Assembly: GCA_934621385.1 (NCBI GenBank)
Contig: CAKTUI010000008.1
Location: forward strand, 1-64,000
DNA from: an uncultured Kiritimatiellota bacterium
GTDB taxonomy: Bacteria > Verrucomicrobiota > Kiritimatiellia > RFP12 > UBA1067
Reading direction: 5' to 3'
DNA length: 64,000 bases
Below, in pieces: positions 25,017 through 34,456 of this stretch; the stretch's first letter is position 1; the number at the start of each line of letters is the position of its first letter. The notes under the pieces were generated by a model, which had not been told where the DNA came from, ran no database searches, and saw only the letters and a program-made list of their open reading frames with translations. A program made the translations under genes and the position numbers.

Positions 25017-28000
25017 TCAGTCGAACTGATGGTAGAAGAGGACGCGTGTGCGATGTGGACCATCCGTCTTCAGATCATCCTGCCACACGCTACGGGACAT
25101 CTGCCGCGAAGTCGTGCTCTTGCCGCTTTCGCTCGACGAACCCGAGCGATACGCCGGAAGCGGATCGCGCCAGACAAGGGCCACGCCACGTGCCCCAAGC
25201 TGCGAATTCGAAATCGCGTCACCCGACGAACCGCCGACAGTCAGAGGCTCGGCGCGGATGAACACGAGGAAGAGCTGCTGACGATCCTGGAAGCACTCGC
25301 GCCAGAACGAATAGAGGAACTTGCGATCCACACCGTGCAGAGGCTCATTCAGGTCAGAGCTCCCAAGGAAGGAGAGCTGGTTGTCGCCGCTCTTCCCGTC
25401 AAACCAGGCAAGATTATCGTAAACGCCCATCCAGGTCACCCGCGAATCTTCACGGGCGCGTTCACGGAATCCAGTAATCAGACGGTCCGAAATCTCCTCA
25501 ATCTCGTCATCCTGCCAACGGGCGGTCGACGCACGGCTCTCCGGCCCGAACGCATACTTCCGCGCCTCGCTTACCTTCGATGTCAACTTCAGAATCGTCA
25601 GTTCGTCATTCGTGCTGGCCACATAGTAGTCGTAGGGTGTATCCTTCACAACCGCCGCGAGAACGCGTGAATCGGGTGAGAACGGGTTCGCCCTGAAGTC
25701 CCCGCTACCGGCGACGATGGGCTTGTTGTTCACCATCAGCTCGTAAATCGGGTCGTAGCCGTTGCCATGGTCGACGGGCGTGTAGGTCTTCCACGCGTAG
25801 TTAATGTTCGCAATGCCGCTCCACGTGCGCTCGTTGAACTTGTTGTTGCCCGTGTAGCGCCCCTTGTTGTTATAACTGCCGCGCCCAATCAACTCGGCCG
25901 TCCCGTCCAGTTCCTGTAGGTTGGGAAGGAAGGCGAGCTCTCCCATCGACTGCAGGTACTCCTGATCGCTCGTGAACATGAAGATGTCACTGTCGCGCCC
26001 ACCCGAACCGAAAGCGCCGCCCGAACCTGTCGTGGTATCAGCCCCAAGAGCCGTGAGCCACGAATTCGGCGTGACATCACCACCGCTCTCCTTCTTGCCG
26101 AACCAGTCCTCCGGCGCAAAGTTAAAGCGCGGGTCGGTCGCATACAATTCCGACCAGCCGTCCAGATTCGCCGCCGTGCCGTCCAAGGTCTTCAAACCAT
26201 CCTCATTGTACTTGAACACCTTGTCCGTCACAAAGTCCAAAATCGGCGTACCGCCGCCCGCCAACTCGTCCATTGTCGGGTTGTCCTTCAGCGACCCGTA
26301 CGAAACGCCCTGGAGCCAGTCCTCGTCATCCGCAAAAACCGCCGGTGCAAGGTCAACCGTATCGCTACCATTCAGCACACGCACCCAAACCGCCACCATC
26401 GGACGGTACTCAGCAGCACTCGTGAACGTAATCTTGCTCTGCTCACTGCCGGTTTCAAGCGCCGCCTTCTCCAAAATCTCCTTCTGATAGCCGCCGGAGA
26501 ACAAGTTCCCCGTCTCGACCTTCTGTCCCGTCGTGCCGTAGACGACGAAGGCGTTGCCCTCCTGCGTCGAATCGGCCGTTTTGAACGGATCAAAGGTCAT
26601 GTGCGCCGGTTCTCCGTCGTCGTCCTGCTGGGTAACATCCTGGTCGGTAACCGAGAAGTAAAGCGAACTCTCAACCTCGCTCGGGGCCTGCAGCGGAACC
26701 GAGAACTGCGTCAGCGCATCCGTCGTCTTCGTGATATTCTCGGGGAACGGGAGATTGGCCGATCCCTTGAAGAAGAGGATGCCGTCCCGCGTTCCACCGC
26801 TCCAGTCGTTCTTCGTTGGGCGAATCGGGGAGGATGCGTCCAATCGGCACGAAATGTTCTTGTCGGCCATAAAAACCGCCGCGACAGCTTCAACGCGGTA
26901 GGTTCCCTTGCGACCACTGTCCACGCGCTTGAACGGAAACGCCGCAACACCCGTCAACATCAGGGTGCTCGCGCCAATGCCCTTGTAGGCGGTGCGCGAA
27001 ATCGTCCGCTGGATGGTGTGCGGTCTGCCCTGCGCGTCATTCTTCGTGTACTCGAACGTCTTCCAGCCAGGCGACTCCTCGACTTTCGGCATGAGCGAAC
27101 TCGGACCGGTGCTGATAAGCCCAAGACCGCAGACCATCGGCGCGGTCTCGACCGTCGGTATCGCCAGCGAAATCGGAATCTGGTCCGCGTCAAGATAGTC
27201 GTAAAGGCAGGCAAAGCCGATGCCGAGGTTCTTCTGCAACTCCCGCCCCAATTCGGTCGACGAACCGCTCTTCGCCAAGTCAAGGAACGACGCGGCACTG
27301 TACGAGCGGAAAGGCTGATTCTCCTTCTTGGCCGAAATGTCGTGCATCTCGACCTCCTTAGCCGTACCAACGGCATTCGTCGCCGGGAACCAGGTGTCGA
27401 CAACGAAGAGCGCATTGGAGATGTACGCCTCATCGCCCGCATTGTAGAACGAGCCACCGTTGGAGCCGATGTACTGGGCAAACGGCGTAAACGGACCGTC
27501 CCCGACAAGGTTGAAGTCAGCGAGCGAGACGAACGGCACGGTGTTTGCCTGCTGGAGAACCGAATCCAACGCACTTCCATTAGAGTCGAACAGCGAAGAG
27601 AGGTTGACGCGCATACCCGGTGCGGACGAGCGACGCTCGGTCGCCCGCAGGCGGTTGATGTCAAAGCAGTCCGACACGTCGACCGCCGTAAAGGCATAAC
27701 GCCCGAGGTCGTAAGAGAGGTTTCTCCAGGCAGCCGTGCGCGACAGGCGCGAGTAGACGCGCACCTCGTTGATGATCGCCGGTGGAAGATAGGCGAGCCC
27801 CTCCAGCGTCAGCGTCGAAACGGTCGATGCGCTGTTCGTCAAGCCGAACGGCGTGAAGACACGGTGCGTCCAAAGGTCACCGTTCTGCCAGTCCATGAGC
27901 TTCTGCGCCGGGCCGACGCCCGGGTAGACGTCGTTGTAGACACCCTCAACATAGCCGTTGTCGTTCAGTTCGCCGTCAATGCGCGAAATGGCGTTCGCAA

Positions 28001-28172
28001 GGGCCGATTTCAGCAAGTAGCGTGCCGTCGATTCGCGGCGGAGGTGACTGGACGGCGCACGGCTCGTGCGCATGTAAATGGAAAAGCCGACCGCGCTCAC
28101 CACCATGAAGGAGAGCATACCGAGCACAATCAGGAGGGCACTGCCCGCTCTTTCTTTCATCATCTTACTCAT
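25017..28172 (-). CDS. Very large GspK-like pseudopilin/minor pilin
   Basis: A 1051-residue protein with a prepilin-type N-terminus: short basic leader, Gly at the cleavage position (KERAG), then SALLIVLGMLSFMVVSAVGF as the membrane-spanning helix. GspK proteins have this hydrophobic start and a large periplasmic domain, but are usually about 300-350 residues; this one is three times longer, resembling the large cassette proteins of Verrucomicrobia pseudopilin clusters. The body has many Asp/Asn-rich turns and the segment VDVSDCFDINRLRAT, which recalls the GspK interdomain signature. It overlaps the preceding prepilin gene as ATGA. It probably caps the pseudopilus tip in the inner membrane or periplasm. 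Confidence 0.65.
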   Translation of the reverse strand: MSKMMKERAGSALLIVLGMLSFMVVSAVGFSIYMRTSRAPSSHLRRESTARYLLKSALANAISRIDGELNDNGYVEGVYNDVYPGVGPAQKLMDWQNGDLWTHRVFTPFGLTNSASTVSTLTLEGLAYLPPAIINEVRVYSRLSRTAAWRNLSYDLGRYAFTAVDVSDCFDINRLRATERRSSAPGMRVNLSSLFDSNGSALDSVLQQANTVPFVSLADFNLVGDGPFTPFAQYIGSNGGSFYNAGDEAYISNALFVVDTWFPATNAVGTAKEVEMHDISAKKENQPFRSYSAASFLDLAKSGSSTELGRELQKNLGIGFACLYDYLDADQIPISLAIPTVETAPMVCGLGLISTGPSSLMPKVEESPGWKTFEYTKNDAQGRPHTIQRTISRTAYKGIGASTLMLTGVAAFPFKRVDSGRKGTYRVEAVAAVFMADKNISCRLDASSPIRPTKNDWSGGTRDGILFFKGSANLPFPENITKTTDALTQFSVPLQAPSEVESSLYFSVTDQDVTQQDDDGEPAHMTFDPFKTADSTQEGNAFVVYGTTGQKVETGNLFSGGYQKEILEKAALETGSEQSKITFTSAAEYRPMVAVWVRVLNGSDTVDLAPAVFADDEDWLQGVSYGSLKDNPTMDELAGGGTPILDFVTDKVFKYNEDGLKTLDGTAANLDGWSELYATDPRFNFAPEDWFGKKESGGDVTPNSWLTALGADTTTGSGGAFGSGGRDSDIFMFTSDQEYLQSMGELAFLPNLQELDGTAELIGRGSYNNKGRYTGNNKFNERTWSGIANINYAWKTYTPVDHGNGYDPIYELMVNNKPIVAGSGDFRANPFSPDSRVLAAVVKDTPYDYYVASTNDELTILKLTSKVSEARKYAFGPESRASTARWQDDEIEEISDRLITGFRERAREDSRVTWMGVYDNLAWFDGKSGDNQLSFLGSSDLNEPLHGVDRKFLYSFWRECFQDRQQLFLVFIRAEPLTVGGSSGDAISNSQLGARGVALVWRDPLPAYRSGSSSESGKSTTSRQMSRSVWQDDLKTDGPHRTRVLFYHQFD

Positions 28173-28666
28173 TTGCTACCTCCCTCAATCGTCCGCGAAC
28201 GCTCGCGATCCGTCAGGCGGTAGTAATTCGGCAGGGCGAGGGCCGTCTCGAACGACGATGTGCTGTCGGTGAGTTCGGCCGTCTTGTCAATCATGTACTG
28301 GTAGGGCGTACCCCACGGGTCGCGCAACTCGCCGTTCTTCACCATCGCATTGAAGAGGACGGGTATCTTCTCGCCGTTCGCCCCGGTCTCGCCGCCGAGA
28401 ATCATCTTCATATTGCCTTCGCTGCACGAGGTCCAGCTCGGGCTCATCACTCGATCCAGCGTATGCCCGACGGCATACTGCTCGTAGGCAAGAATCGCAT
28501 TCGTCATCTCGCGCACCTCCTGCGTCGCACGGGCAATCCGCGCACGCTCACGCGCCTTCTGAACCGAGGCCGTCATCGACCCCATGATAATGGCAATCAT
28601 CGCGATGACAACAATCATCTCGACAAGGGTAAAACCTGTGCGCATTCTGTCGGTCACTCGTCCCAT
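28169..28666 (-). CDS. Prepilin-like protein (Gly at cleavage site)
   Basis: A 165-residue type IV prepilin-like protein: leader ending RMRTG, mature start FTLVEMIVVIAMIAIIMGSM with Glu at +5, then a helix with MTASVQKARERARIARATQE. The globular part contains ELRDPWGTPYQYM, the DPWG-x-PY motif seen in major pseudopilins (GspG). It is the seventh consecutive prepilin in the operon. Its start shares one base with the previous stop (TGATG) and its stop overlaps the GspK-like gene as ATGA. Confidence 0.85.
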   Translation of the reverse strand: MGRVTDRMRTGFTLVEMIVVIAMIAIIMGSMTASVQKARERARIARATQEVREMTNAILAYEQYAVGHTLDRVMSPSWTSCSEGNMKMILGGETGANGEKIPVLFNAMVKNGELRDPWGTPYQYMIDKTAELTDSTSSFETALALPNYYRLTDRERSRTIEGGSK

Positions 28667-29163
28667 CAGTACACCTCATCCGGCCAAGTCGTGATGTCGT
28701 CCTCCGTGCCGAACTCCTTGTCCGGCCCGGCACTGCGGACACCCACCGTGAACAATCCAGAGCCAACCATCTGCCCGTTCGAGAGCGTCTTGGGGCTACC
28801 CTTCTTCGCATCTGACAGATTGAAGGCCGGTGCGGTATCCCACTGAATCTGCTCGTAGGCTCGCCCCGTATCCGTCCGCAGCGCAACGGTCCCGTTTTCG
28901 TCATTGAGGATGGAGACTGTACGATAAGTCAGCGGACGGTTATCACCCGAAGCCGAGAGCGAGCCAAGGCCTGGCAGAGCCTCGTCGCGAATCTCGTGCG
29001 CGATACCAAGCTGTCGGCGGACCGTCTGCAGTTTCGCGACACCAGCCGTGCCCGTGCGCCAAGCGATGGACGACGAGTTGAAGAGCATCGTCAGAATCGT
29101 CACGAGAATACCCAAGAGGAGACTCGCGACCAGCAGCTCAATCAGTGTAAAACCGCGTCTCAT
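28666..29163 (-). CDS. Prepilin-like protein (GspJ/PilW-like position)
   Basis: A 165-residue protein with leader MRRG and mature FTLIELLVASLLLGILVTIL (Glu at +5). The soluble part is short, with SAGPDKEFGTEDDITTWPDE near the C-terminus, an Asp-rich loop like the calcium-binding loop of pseudopilins. ATGA and TGATG overlaps tie it to both neighbours. Placement as a GspJ-type minor pseudopilin is by operon position and is tentative. Confidence 0.8.
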   Translation of the reverse strand: MRRGFTLIELLVASLLLGILVTILTMLFNSSSIAWRTGTAGVAKLQTVRRQLGIAHEIRDEALPGLGSLSASGDNRPLTYRTVSILNDENGTVALRTDTGRAYEQIQWDTAPAFNLSDAKKGSPKTLSNGQMVGSGLFTVGVRSAGPDKEFGTEDDITTWPDEVY

Positions 29164-29750
29164 TTGCTCGGATCTCCTTGGAAGTGGACCTCGCTGACGA
29201 AAATCGGCTGCGTCATCAGCGTCTCCTTGCGCCGCGCAATGCGGAAGGCCAGCTGCACGACCGCGCCACGCCGCGTCACGACCAGCCCGTACTGGTAGCC
29301 GCTGTCAATCGACGGATTCCCCGCGCAATACTCACTCGGCACCTTGCCGCGCACATTCCCAAACACACCGTCCGCCGTCGACCTCGGGTTGCCGCTGACG
29401 CGGTAGGTCACCTCATCGCCATTCTTGTACTCCTGGACATAGGCCGACCAGCCGCCCGACGGCCAAACCGCATCCGCGATGCCACGGTTCTTTGCCTCAC
29501 CGCTCACGTCCGCGCCAATCTGCGTCCACGCCGTCCATGTCATGTTCGTCGCCGAAAGACCCGTAATCAGCGGTGCAAGATAGGCATCGGCAAATGCTGC
29601 GGATGCCACGTCCTCCACACTCTGACGGTTCTCACGGTAGCCGAGCGTATAGAGCGAGCACATCGAAAGCACGCCGACCGCCATAATGAAGATCGCCAAA
29701 TTGACCTCCATCAGCGTAAAGCCGGCCCTTTGGAATGTTTTCCTCATCAT
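29160..29750 (-). CDS. Prepilin-like protein (GspI/PilV-like)
   Basis: A 196-residue protein with leader MMRKTFQRAG and mature FTLMEVNLAIFIMAVGVLSM. The FTLMEV...AVGVL pattern is typical of PilV/GspI minor pilins. The remainder is a beta-rich domain ending in IFVSEVHFQGDPSK. ATGA overlaps occur at both ends. Confidence 0.82.
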   Translation of the reverse strand: MMRKTFQRAGFTLMEVNLAIFIMAVGVLSMCSLYTLGYRENRQSVEDVASAAFADAYLAPLITGLSATNMTWTAWTQIGADVSGEAKNRGIADAVWPSGGWSAYVQEYKNGDEVTYRVSGNPRSTADGVFGNVRGKVPSEYCAGNPSIDSGYQYGLVVTRRGAVVQLAFRIARRKETLMTQPIFVSEVHFQGDPSK

Positions 29751-30577
29751 ACCGCCTTGTCCTCATCCGCCGAAGCCGTCCCCGCCTTGTGCCAGCGTTC
29801 CGGCATTCCGCTTGCATTCGGCCGCGTTGTGTAGACGTCAATCGTCGGCGTCTTGTCCTCGCTCGGGTCAAAGTAGATGACCGTCGGATCCGAAATCGTC
29901 CCGACGTCGGTTGGAATCGACGTGCCGAAGATGTAGCCGTGCGGCAGCTGAAGTTCACCCATCTCGAACGCGTAGGGCGTCCCAGCCGTCCAAGCCGTCG
30001 GCTCGCGTCGGCTCTGGTTCAAGTTGTAGAAGGCACTGCCGCAGACATTCGTCGTCTTGCCAATCGAGAAGAGATAGGCCGCCAGCCGATTGTCGCGATC
30101 CTTCTTGTAGACGGCATCCGCCACAATCGAGTACTGCATCCGCCCGCCGTTCTTGGACGGGAAGCGGTAGAGTTTCATGCCGCGTCGCTTGGCGAGCTCG
30201 GACTCGTCGTCGGTTGCCTCGTACACGAGGTCAAGGTCGCCGAACTCATCGTAGAGGAAGTTGTTCGCCGCCATTGTGATGCGCCCCGACCGGCGCACCG
30301 CCGTCATTACGCCCACGACCACCGCGTTCTCGTCCTCCGCACCGCTCGTATCCCTCAGCAACCGATTGTAGCAGAAAACCGCCGTCGGGACGCGATCGAC
30401 CGCCGCACGCTCCTTCGCAGAGCGTAGCAGGGCCGAGGCCGCCGCGACGGCACTGCGCTCGTTCATACCGCGCACGAGCGCATTGTAGCCACCGGCCGCA
30501 GCAACGCCAAGCATCGCCATAATGGCCATGACCACGAGTAGTTCAATGAGTGTGAAAGCCTTGCGCATAGTCGTCAT
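29747..30577 (-). CDS. Prepilin-like protein (GspH/FimT-like, Ala at cleavage site)
   Basis: A 276-residue protein with leader MTTMRKA and mature FTLIELLVVMAIMAMLGVAAAGGY. SAVAAASALLRSAKERAAVDR after the helix resembles GspH/FimT minor pseudopilins. The start at 30577 shares a base with the previous stop (TGATG); longer frames only add unrelated sequence. The cleavage position carries Ala instead of the near-invariant Gly. Longer than usual FimT (about 170 residues) because of an extended beta-rich C-terminus. Confidence 0.8.
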   Translation of the reverse strand: MTTMRKAFTLIELLVVMAIMAMLGVAAAGGYNALVRGMNERSAVAAASALLRSAKERAAVDRVPTAVFCYNRLLRDTSGAEDENAVVVGVMTAVRRSGRITMAANNFLYDEFGDLDLVYEATDDESELAKRRGMKLYRFPSKNGGRMQYSIVADAVYKKDRDNRLAAYLFSIGKTTNVCGSAFYNLNQSRREPTAWTAGTPYAFEMGELQLPHGYIFGTSIPTDVGTISDPTVIYFDPSEDKTPTIDVYTTRPNASGMPERWHKAGTASADEDKAV

Positions 30578-31194
30578 CACTTGTTCGGGTTCTCCTTGCT
30601 CACGCTGACGGAGTCTGTCTTCCCATTGTAGGTAATCCAGAAGCGGCGAAACCGCGCCTCCTCCGTCCCCTGGTAGCCAAAGGCGAGGTTCGAGAACGGG
30701 ATGTAGAACTTGCCATTGCGGTTGGCCGCCGTCATGAAGTCCATACCCGAAATGCACTTCTTGTCACCACAGAAGGTGGTCTTGTTGCGGTTCGAGTGGT
30801 TATCGTAGCACCCCTCACCGTTGTTGCCGAGGCGGCTCGCATTCGCAACGAAAAGCGCGGACGCGTCAACGAGCACCGACCGCCGCCCACCACCCTTGCC
30901 GAACGCCTTGCCGACGACCTGCCGAAGGATGTCGTCCGTCTCGGATGGCGTGAATGTGTAGGTGTCGGTCGTCATGCTCCCGGCCCTCGACTCAATCGCA
31001 TCCGGCCAGACGCCCTCCTGTGCGTAGTAAGCCGCAATGCCCTGCTCCAGCGCCACGCGCATCGCGTCCGCTCTCTTGCTCCGGGCATTGCGCACGGCCC
31101 CGGACGCGGCAACCGTGACAATGCCGACCAGGACGGCGATCACCGCGACCACCATCATCAGCTCAATCAGGGTAAAGGCCTTTCTTACCTTCAT
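30577..31194 (-). CDS. Prepilin-like protein (GspG-like, Ala at cleavage site)
   Basis: A 205-residue protein with leader MKVRKA and mature FTLIELMMVVAVIAVLVGIVTV, then the pilin helix AVRNARSKRADAMRVALEQGI and AYYAQEGVWPDAI, matching GspG-type pseudopilins. Two Cys pairs (CYD near 128, CGDKKC near 141) may form disulfides. Overlaps the preceding gene as ATGA. Confidence 0.82.
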   Translation of the reverse strand: MKVRKAFTLIELMMVVAVIAVLVGIVTVAASGAVRNARSKRADAMRVALEQGIAAYYAQEGVWPDAIESRAGSMTTDTYTFTPSETDDILRQVVGKAFGKGGGRRSVLVDASALFVANASRLGNNGEGCYDNHSNRNKTTFCGDKKCISGMDFMTAANRNGKFYIPFSNLAFGYQGTEEARFRRFWITYNGKTDSVSVSKENPNK

Positions 31195-31811
31195 CTTACC
31201 TCCTGTCCCTTCGCCCAGCTGCGGATGTCGTCCTTTGTGCCGAACTTACCATCCATGCCCGCGCACCAAACGACCGCGCTCGCCCGCACATTCACCGTAC
31301 CGTAGCCCTCGGGACTCGCCCGCACGATGCCGTCCATGTCGTCGTCAATTGCAAAGCGCAGGCGGTGATCCTGAATCGTGCCGCCCGACGGGACCTTCGC
31401 GCTGAGGCTCACCGAGCCCCTCGCCGCCAGCCGCTTGATGGTGTCGTGCGCCCAGGGCGAGACGATGCCGCATTGGTCGAGTCCCGACAGCTCGTAGCGC
31501 GTGATGCCCTGGTCGTCGGTCGTCTGCTTGTAGGTCAGCGACATTGCGCCGCGCCGCGCAAGTGCCGCGCCCACGCGGGGCGTCATCTCGCCGTTGCCGC
31601 TCGCGCCTTCGCTCAGAATCGTGCGCGGCCAGGATCCCTCCTTCTGGAGGACGGCTGTCAGCGCGGTCGCAACCTCGCTCACCAGCTCCTGCCCCTTCGC
31701 ACGTTGCGCCTTGCGCACAACGCCCTGGTACCCGACCAACGACGCACCCGCCAGCGCGGCGATGATTCCCACGACAACCAGCATCTCAACAAGTGTAAAG
31801 GCCTTCTTCAT
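31191..31811 (-). CDS. Prepilin-like protein (Ala at cleavage site)
   Basis: A 206-residue protein: leader MKKA, mature FTLVEMLVVVGIIAALAGASLV, helix VVRKAQRAKGQELVSEVATAL, then LQKEGSWP as in GspG-type pilins. The C-terminus has an Asp-rich segment DGKFGTKDDIRSWA like that in the protein at 28666-29163. Separated by 5 bp from the upstream prepilin gene. Confidence 0.82.
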   Translation of the reverse strand: MKKAFTLVEMLVVVGIIAALAGASLVGYQGVVRKAQRAKGQELVSEVATALTAVLQKEGSWPRTILSEGASGNGEMTPRVGAALARRGAMSLTYKQTTDDQGITRYELSGLDQCGIVSPWAHDTIKRLAARGSVSLSAKVPSGGTIQDHRLRFAIDDDMDGIVRASPEGYGTVNVRASAVVWCAGMDGKFGTKDDIRSWAKGQEVR

Positions 31812-31816
31812 AATCG

Positions 31817-33004
31817 TCAGTTGCTCATCTGGACGACGTCATCCGCCATCCAATCCATAATCATCCGCTGATAGCGGCTCAGTTCGGAATTGTTCCTAAT
31901 CTCCTCCGCAGACACCCACGGCGGAAAGGTCTTGCCATTCGGACCCGCACTCCACAGGCGGTAGGTCTGGTAGGGCGGCGGCGAGTAGTAGTAGAAGTCG
32001 TTGCCCCACCCGTCCTTGCACGTCACGCCGTCCAGTGCATACAGCCGCGAATTGCCGCCGCTCGACCCGCTCTGGCTGTCCTCGGCCGAATAGAGGACCG
32101 GATACGGATTGTCCACGCTGATGTTCCGTCCCTTGCTCGTATCGTCCGTCGCCGCGAGTTCCACGCCGTAGAGCGTGAACGACTGGCGCTCACATGTGAG
32201 CTGACCCTCAAGATTCGCTAACCACCGCGCCGTCACAGCCTGGGACGGCAGGAGCTCGACCTTCCAGCGGTTCGACTTCTGCGCACCGCTGCTGCTCTCC
32301 TGAATCTGCTGATTCAATTCGTCCCAGCTGTTGTAGGGCGTACCGTCGTCGAACTTGCTCGGCAACTCGTTGTTGTTGCACCACTGCACGAAGTCCCCGT
32401 AGATGCTGCTGTCGTTGTGGCCCATCATCACCAAGTAGCGCGGCAGAAGGTAGCTCATCAGTCCAAACTGGAAGAGCTGAATCTCCGTCCAGTCCGCCTC
32501 GTGCGATTTGCTGTTGAGCAGGCCCGGGTCGTCCAGCGCATTGAAGAGGTAGGCGAGTGCCGGATTCTTGCCGTAGGCGCTGTCGGGCTCCTGGTTATGC
32601 AGGTCGCGCAGGGCCTCCGAGACGCTCCGCACATAGTCATGCATATCGCTCGCGTACGGGTACTTCATCGCAACCGGCTGACTGCGGCAGGCCGCCTCAA
32701 TCTGCCTCCACATCTCGTCCGTGTCCCGAAAACTCGTGCCCGGATTCCGGCTCACCTGCTGGATGCCGCGCTCGTTCACCGCGTAGAAGGAGTTCCGGCT
32801 GCCGTGCAGTTTCACGGGCGGATAACTTCCAATCGCGGCATAATACCCCGAGATGCAGTTCTCAAGGCGCTGCATACGCGTAATCGTCCGGTTGCGGGCC
32901 TCGGTACTGCTCCCAAGCCCCGCAAGACGGAAGACAATCGACATCAGCGTCACGATGACGACCGTGACGACCAGCATCTCGACGAGTGTAAAGGCTTTGC
33001 GCAT
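31817..33004 (-). CDS. Large prepilin-like protein (Ala at cleavage site)
   Basis: A 395-residue protein with leader MRKA and mature FTLVEMLVVTVVIVTLMSIVFR, then the helix RNRTITRMQRLENCISGYYA and SYPPVKL as in pseudopilins. It is twice the usual pilin length. The C-terminal part keeps a major-pseudopilin-like DGWGNDFYYYSPPP motif, so it looks like a GspG-type pilin with a large insertion. It shares one base with the pilC stop. Confidence 0.8.
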   Translation of the reverse strand: MRKAFTLVEMLVVTVVIVTLMSIVFRLAGLGSSTEARNRTITRMQRLENCISGYYAAIGSYPPVKLHGSRNSFYAVNERGIQQVSRNPGTSFRDTDEMWRQIEAACRSQPVAMKYPYASDMHDYVRSVSEALRDLHNQEPDSAYGKNPALAYLFNALDDPGLLNSKSHEADWTEIQLFQFGLMSYLLPRYLVMMGHNDSSIYGDFVQWCNNNELPSKFDDGTPYNSWDELNQQIQESSSGAQKSNRWKVELLPSQAVTARWLANLEGQLTCERQSFTLYGVELAATDDTSKGRNISVDNPYPVLYSAEDSQSGSSGGNSRLYALDGVTCKDGWGNDFYYYSPPPYQTYRLWSAGPNGKTFPPWVSAEEIRNNSELSRYQRMIMDWMADDVVQMSN

Positions 33005-34317
33005 CAGGCACCGGCTCCCGAAACGGACGAAATAATCTTGATCATCGGCAAGAACATCGCGATAACGATGGTGCCGACGACAAGTGCGAGAACGATGATG
33101 AGTGCCGGCTCAATCGCGGCGGTCATGCCAGCGACGGCGTTGTCGACCTCATCGTCGTATGTGTTCGCAATACGCGTGAGCATATCGGCAAGCGCACCCG
33201 TCTCCTCGCCGACCTCGACCATCGATGTCACCATCGGAGGAAAGACTGGGCACTGCGAGAGCGGCTGTGTCATGCCCTCGCCTTCCTTCACCGCATCATG
33301 GACATTCTGGAGGGCCTTCGAAACCACGCGGTTGCCCGTCGTGTCGCGCACGATGACGAGCGACTGCAGAATCGGCACGCCCGACGCGAGCAGCGTACCA
33401 AGCGTACGCGTCACACGCGAGACCGCCGTGCGCTGCACGAGCGTCCCCGTCACCGGCATCTTCAACGAGCAAACATCGTAGAAATACGCACCTTTCTCGG
33501 TCTTTCCGACAACTTTCTTGATGACCCAGAGCGCGAAGACGAACGCGGCAATCTGCAGGCCGTTGTGTTGTACGAACTCCGAGGCCTGAATCACCCACTC
33601 GGTGATCGCCGGCAACGACGCACCGCCCAACATGTCGTTGAAGACCTGCTTGAACTTCGGGATGACCGCCACCAACAAGAAGGCCGTAATGCCGACGGCC
33701 GCAATCAGCACGACGATCGGGTAAATCATCGCACCCTTCACCTTGTTCTTGATCTTCTCGGACTTCTCGGCAAATTCGGCCAGACGCCCAAGCACGACTT
33801 CGAGCACACCGCCCGCCTCGCCGGCCTTCACCATGTTCACGTAGAGCTTGTCGAAAATCTTCGGATACTGCGTCAGCGACTCCGAGAACGTGCCACCGGC
33901 CGCAATGTTGTCCGCAATCCCGGTCAGCGCCTCCTGCATCTGCTCGTCCTTCATCTGCCGCTTCAGCACCTCGATGCCGCGCATCAGCGGAAGCCCCGCA
34001 TTGACGAGCGTCGCCAACTGACGCGTGAACTGGGTGAGGACCTTCGTCTTCACGCGCCCGCGCATCCACTCTGGCGTCTTGATCTTCAGTTCGCGGTTCA
34101 GCCCCGAGCCTTTCTTCTTCTCCTTCTTCGCCGGGGCGGCCTTTTTCTTCGCCGCCTTTGCCGCAGGCGCGGGCGCCGACTTCACCTCGCCAAGCGCCGT
34201 CGGGAAAAGACCCTGTGCACGGACGGCCGCAATCGCCGAAGCGCGATCGCCCGCCTCAACCTGTCCACGGGTCTCGTTGCCCGCAGCGTCCTTCGCAATG
34301 TACTGGAATGTCGCCAT
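33004..34317 (-). CDS. PilC/GspF-type inner-membrane platform protein
   Basis: A 437-residue protein with two GspF domains, each in the order cytoplasmic helices then membrane helices (LTQFTRQLATLVNAGLPLMRGIEVL near 94; RTLGTLLASGVPILQSL near 305) and three transmembrane stretches (about 200-225, 250-275, 405-430). The N-terminus has a short beta domain (FQYIAKDAAGNETRGQVEA) and a Lys/Ala-rich linker. It anchors the assembly ATPase and pseudopilins in the inner membrane. It is the first gene of the operon; no GspE ATPase, GspD secretin or prepilin peptidase occurs in the window. An extended -10 box at 34349-34357 gives a leader of about 25 nt. Confidence 0.9.
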   Translation of the reverse strand: MATFQYIAKDAAGNETRGQVEAGDRASAIAAVRAQGLFPTALGEVKSAPAPAAKAAKKKAAPAKKEKKKGSGLNRELKIKTPEWMRGRVKTKVLTQFTRQLATLVNAGLPLMRGIEVLKRQMKDEQMQEALTGIADNIAAGGTFSESLTQYPKIFDKLYVNMVKAGEAGGVLEVVLGRLAEFAEKSEKIKNKVKGAMIYPIVVLIAAVGITAFLLVAVIPKFKQVFNDMLGGASLPAITEWVIQASEFVQHNGLQIAAFVFALWVIKKVVGKTEKGAYFYDVCSLKMPVTGTLVQRTAVSRVTRTLGTLLASGVPILQSLVIVRDTTGNRVVSKALQNVHDAVKEGEGMTQPLSQCPVFPPMVTSMVEVGEETGALADMLTRIANTYDDEVDNAVAGMTAAIEPALIIVLALVVGTIVIAMFLPMIKIISSVSGAGA

Positions 34318-34348
34318 GTACGCAATCCTCTAATCAAGTTTTGAGTGC

Positions 34349-34357
34349 ATTATACCA
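34349..34357 (-). promoter_or_regulatory. Extended -10 promoter of the pseudopilus operon
   Basis: Minus-strand TGGTATAAT, 31 nt before the pilC-like start codon. Confidence 0.6.
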
Positions 34358-34456
34358 CATCGGAGCTGTTTCTCGCAAGAGCCGCGCCCGCCGAACCAAC
34401 AGCCCGAAAAACCGACGGCGCAGCCCGAATTGTGCCGCGCCGCCCATCTGGACCAA

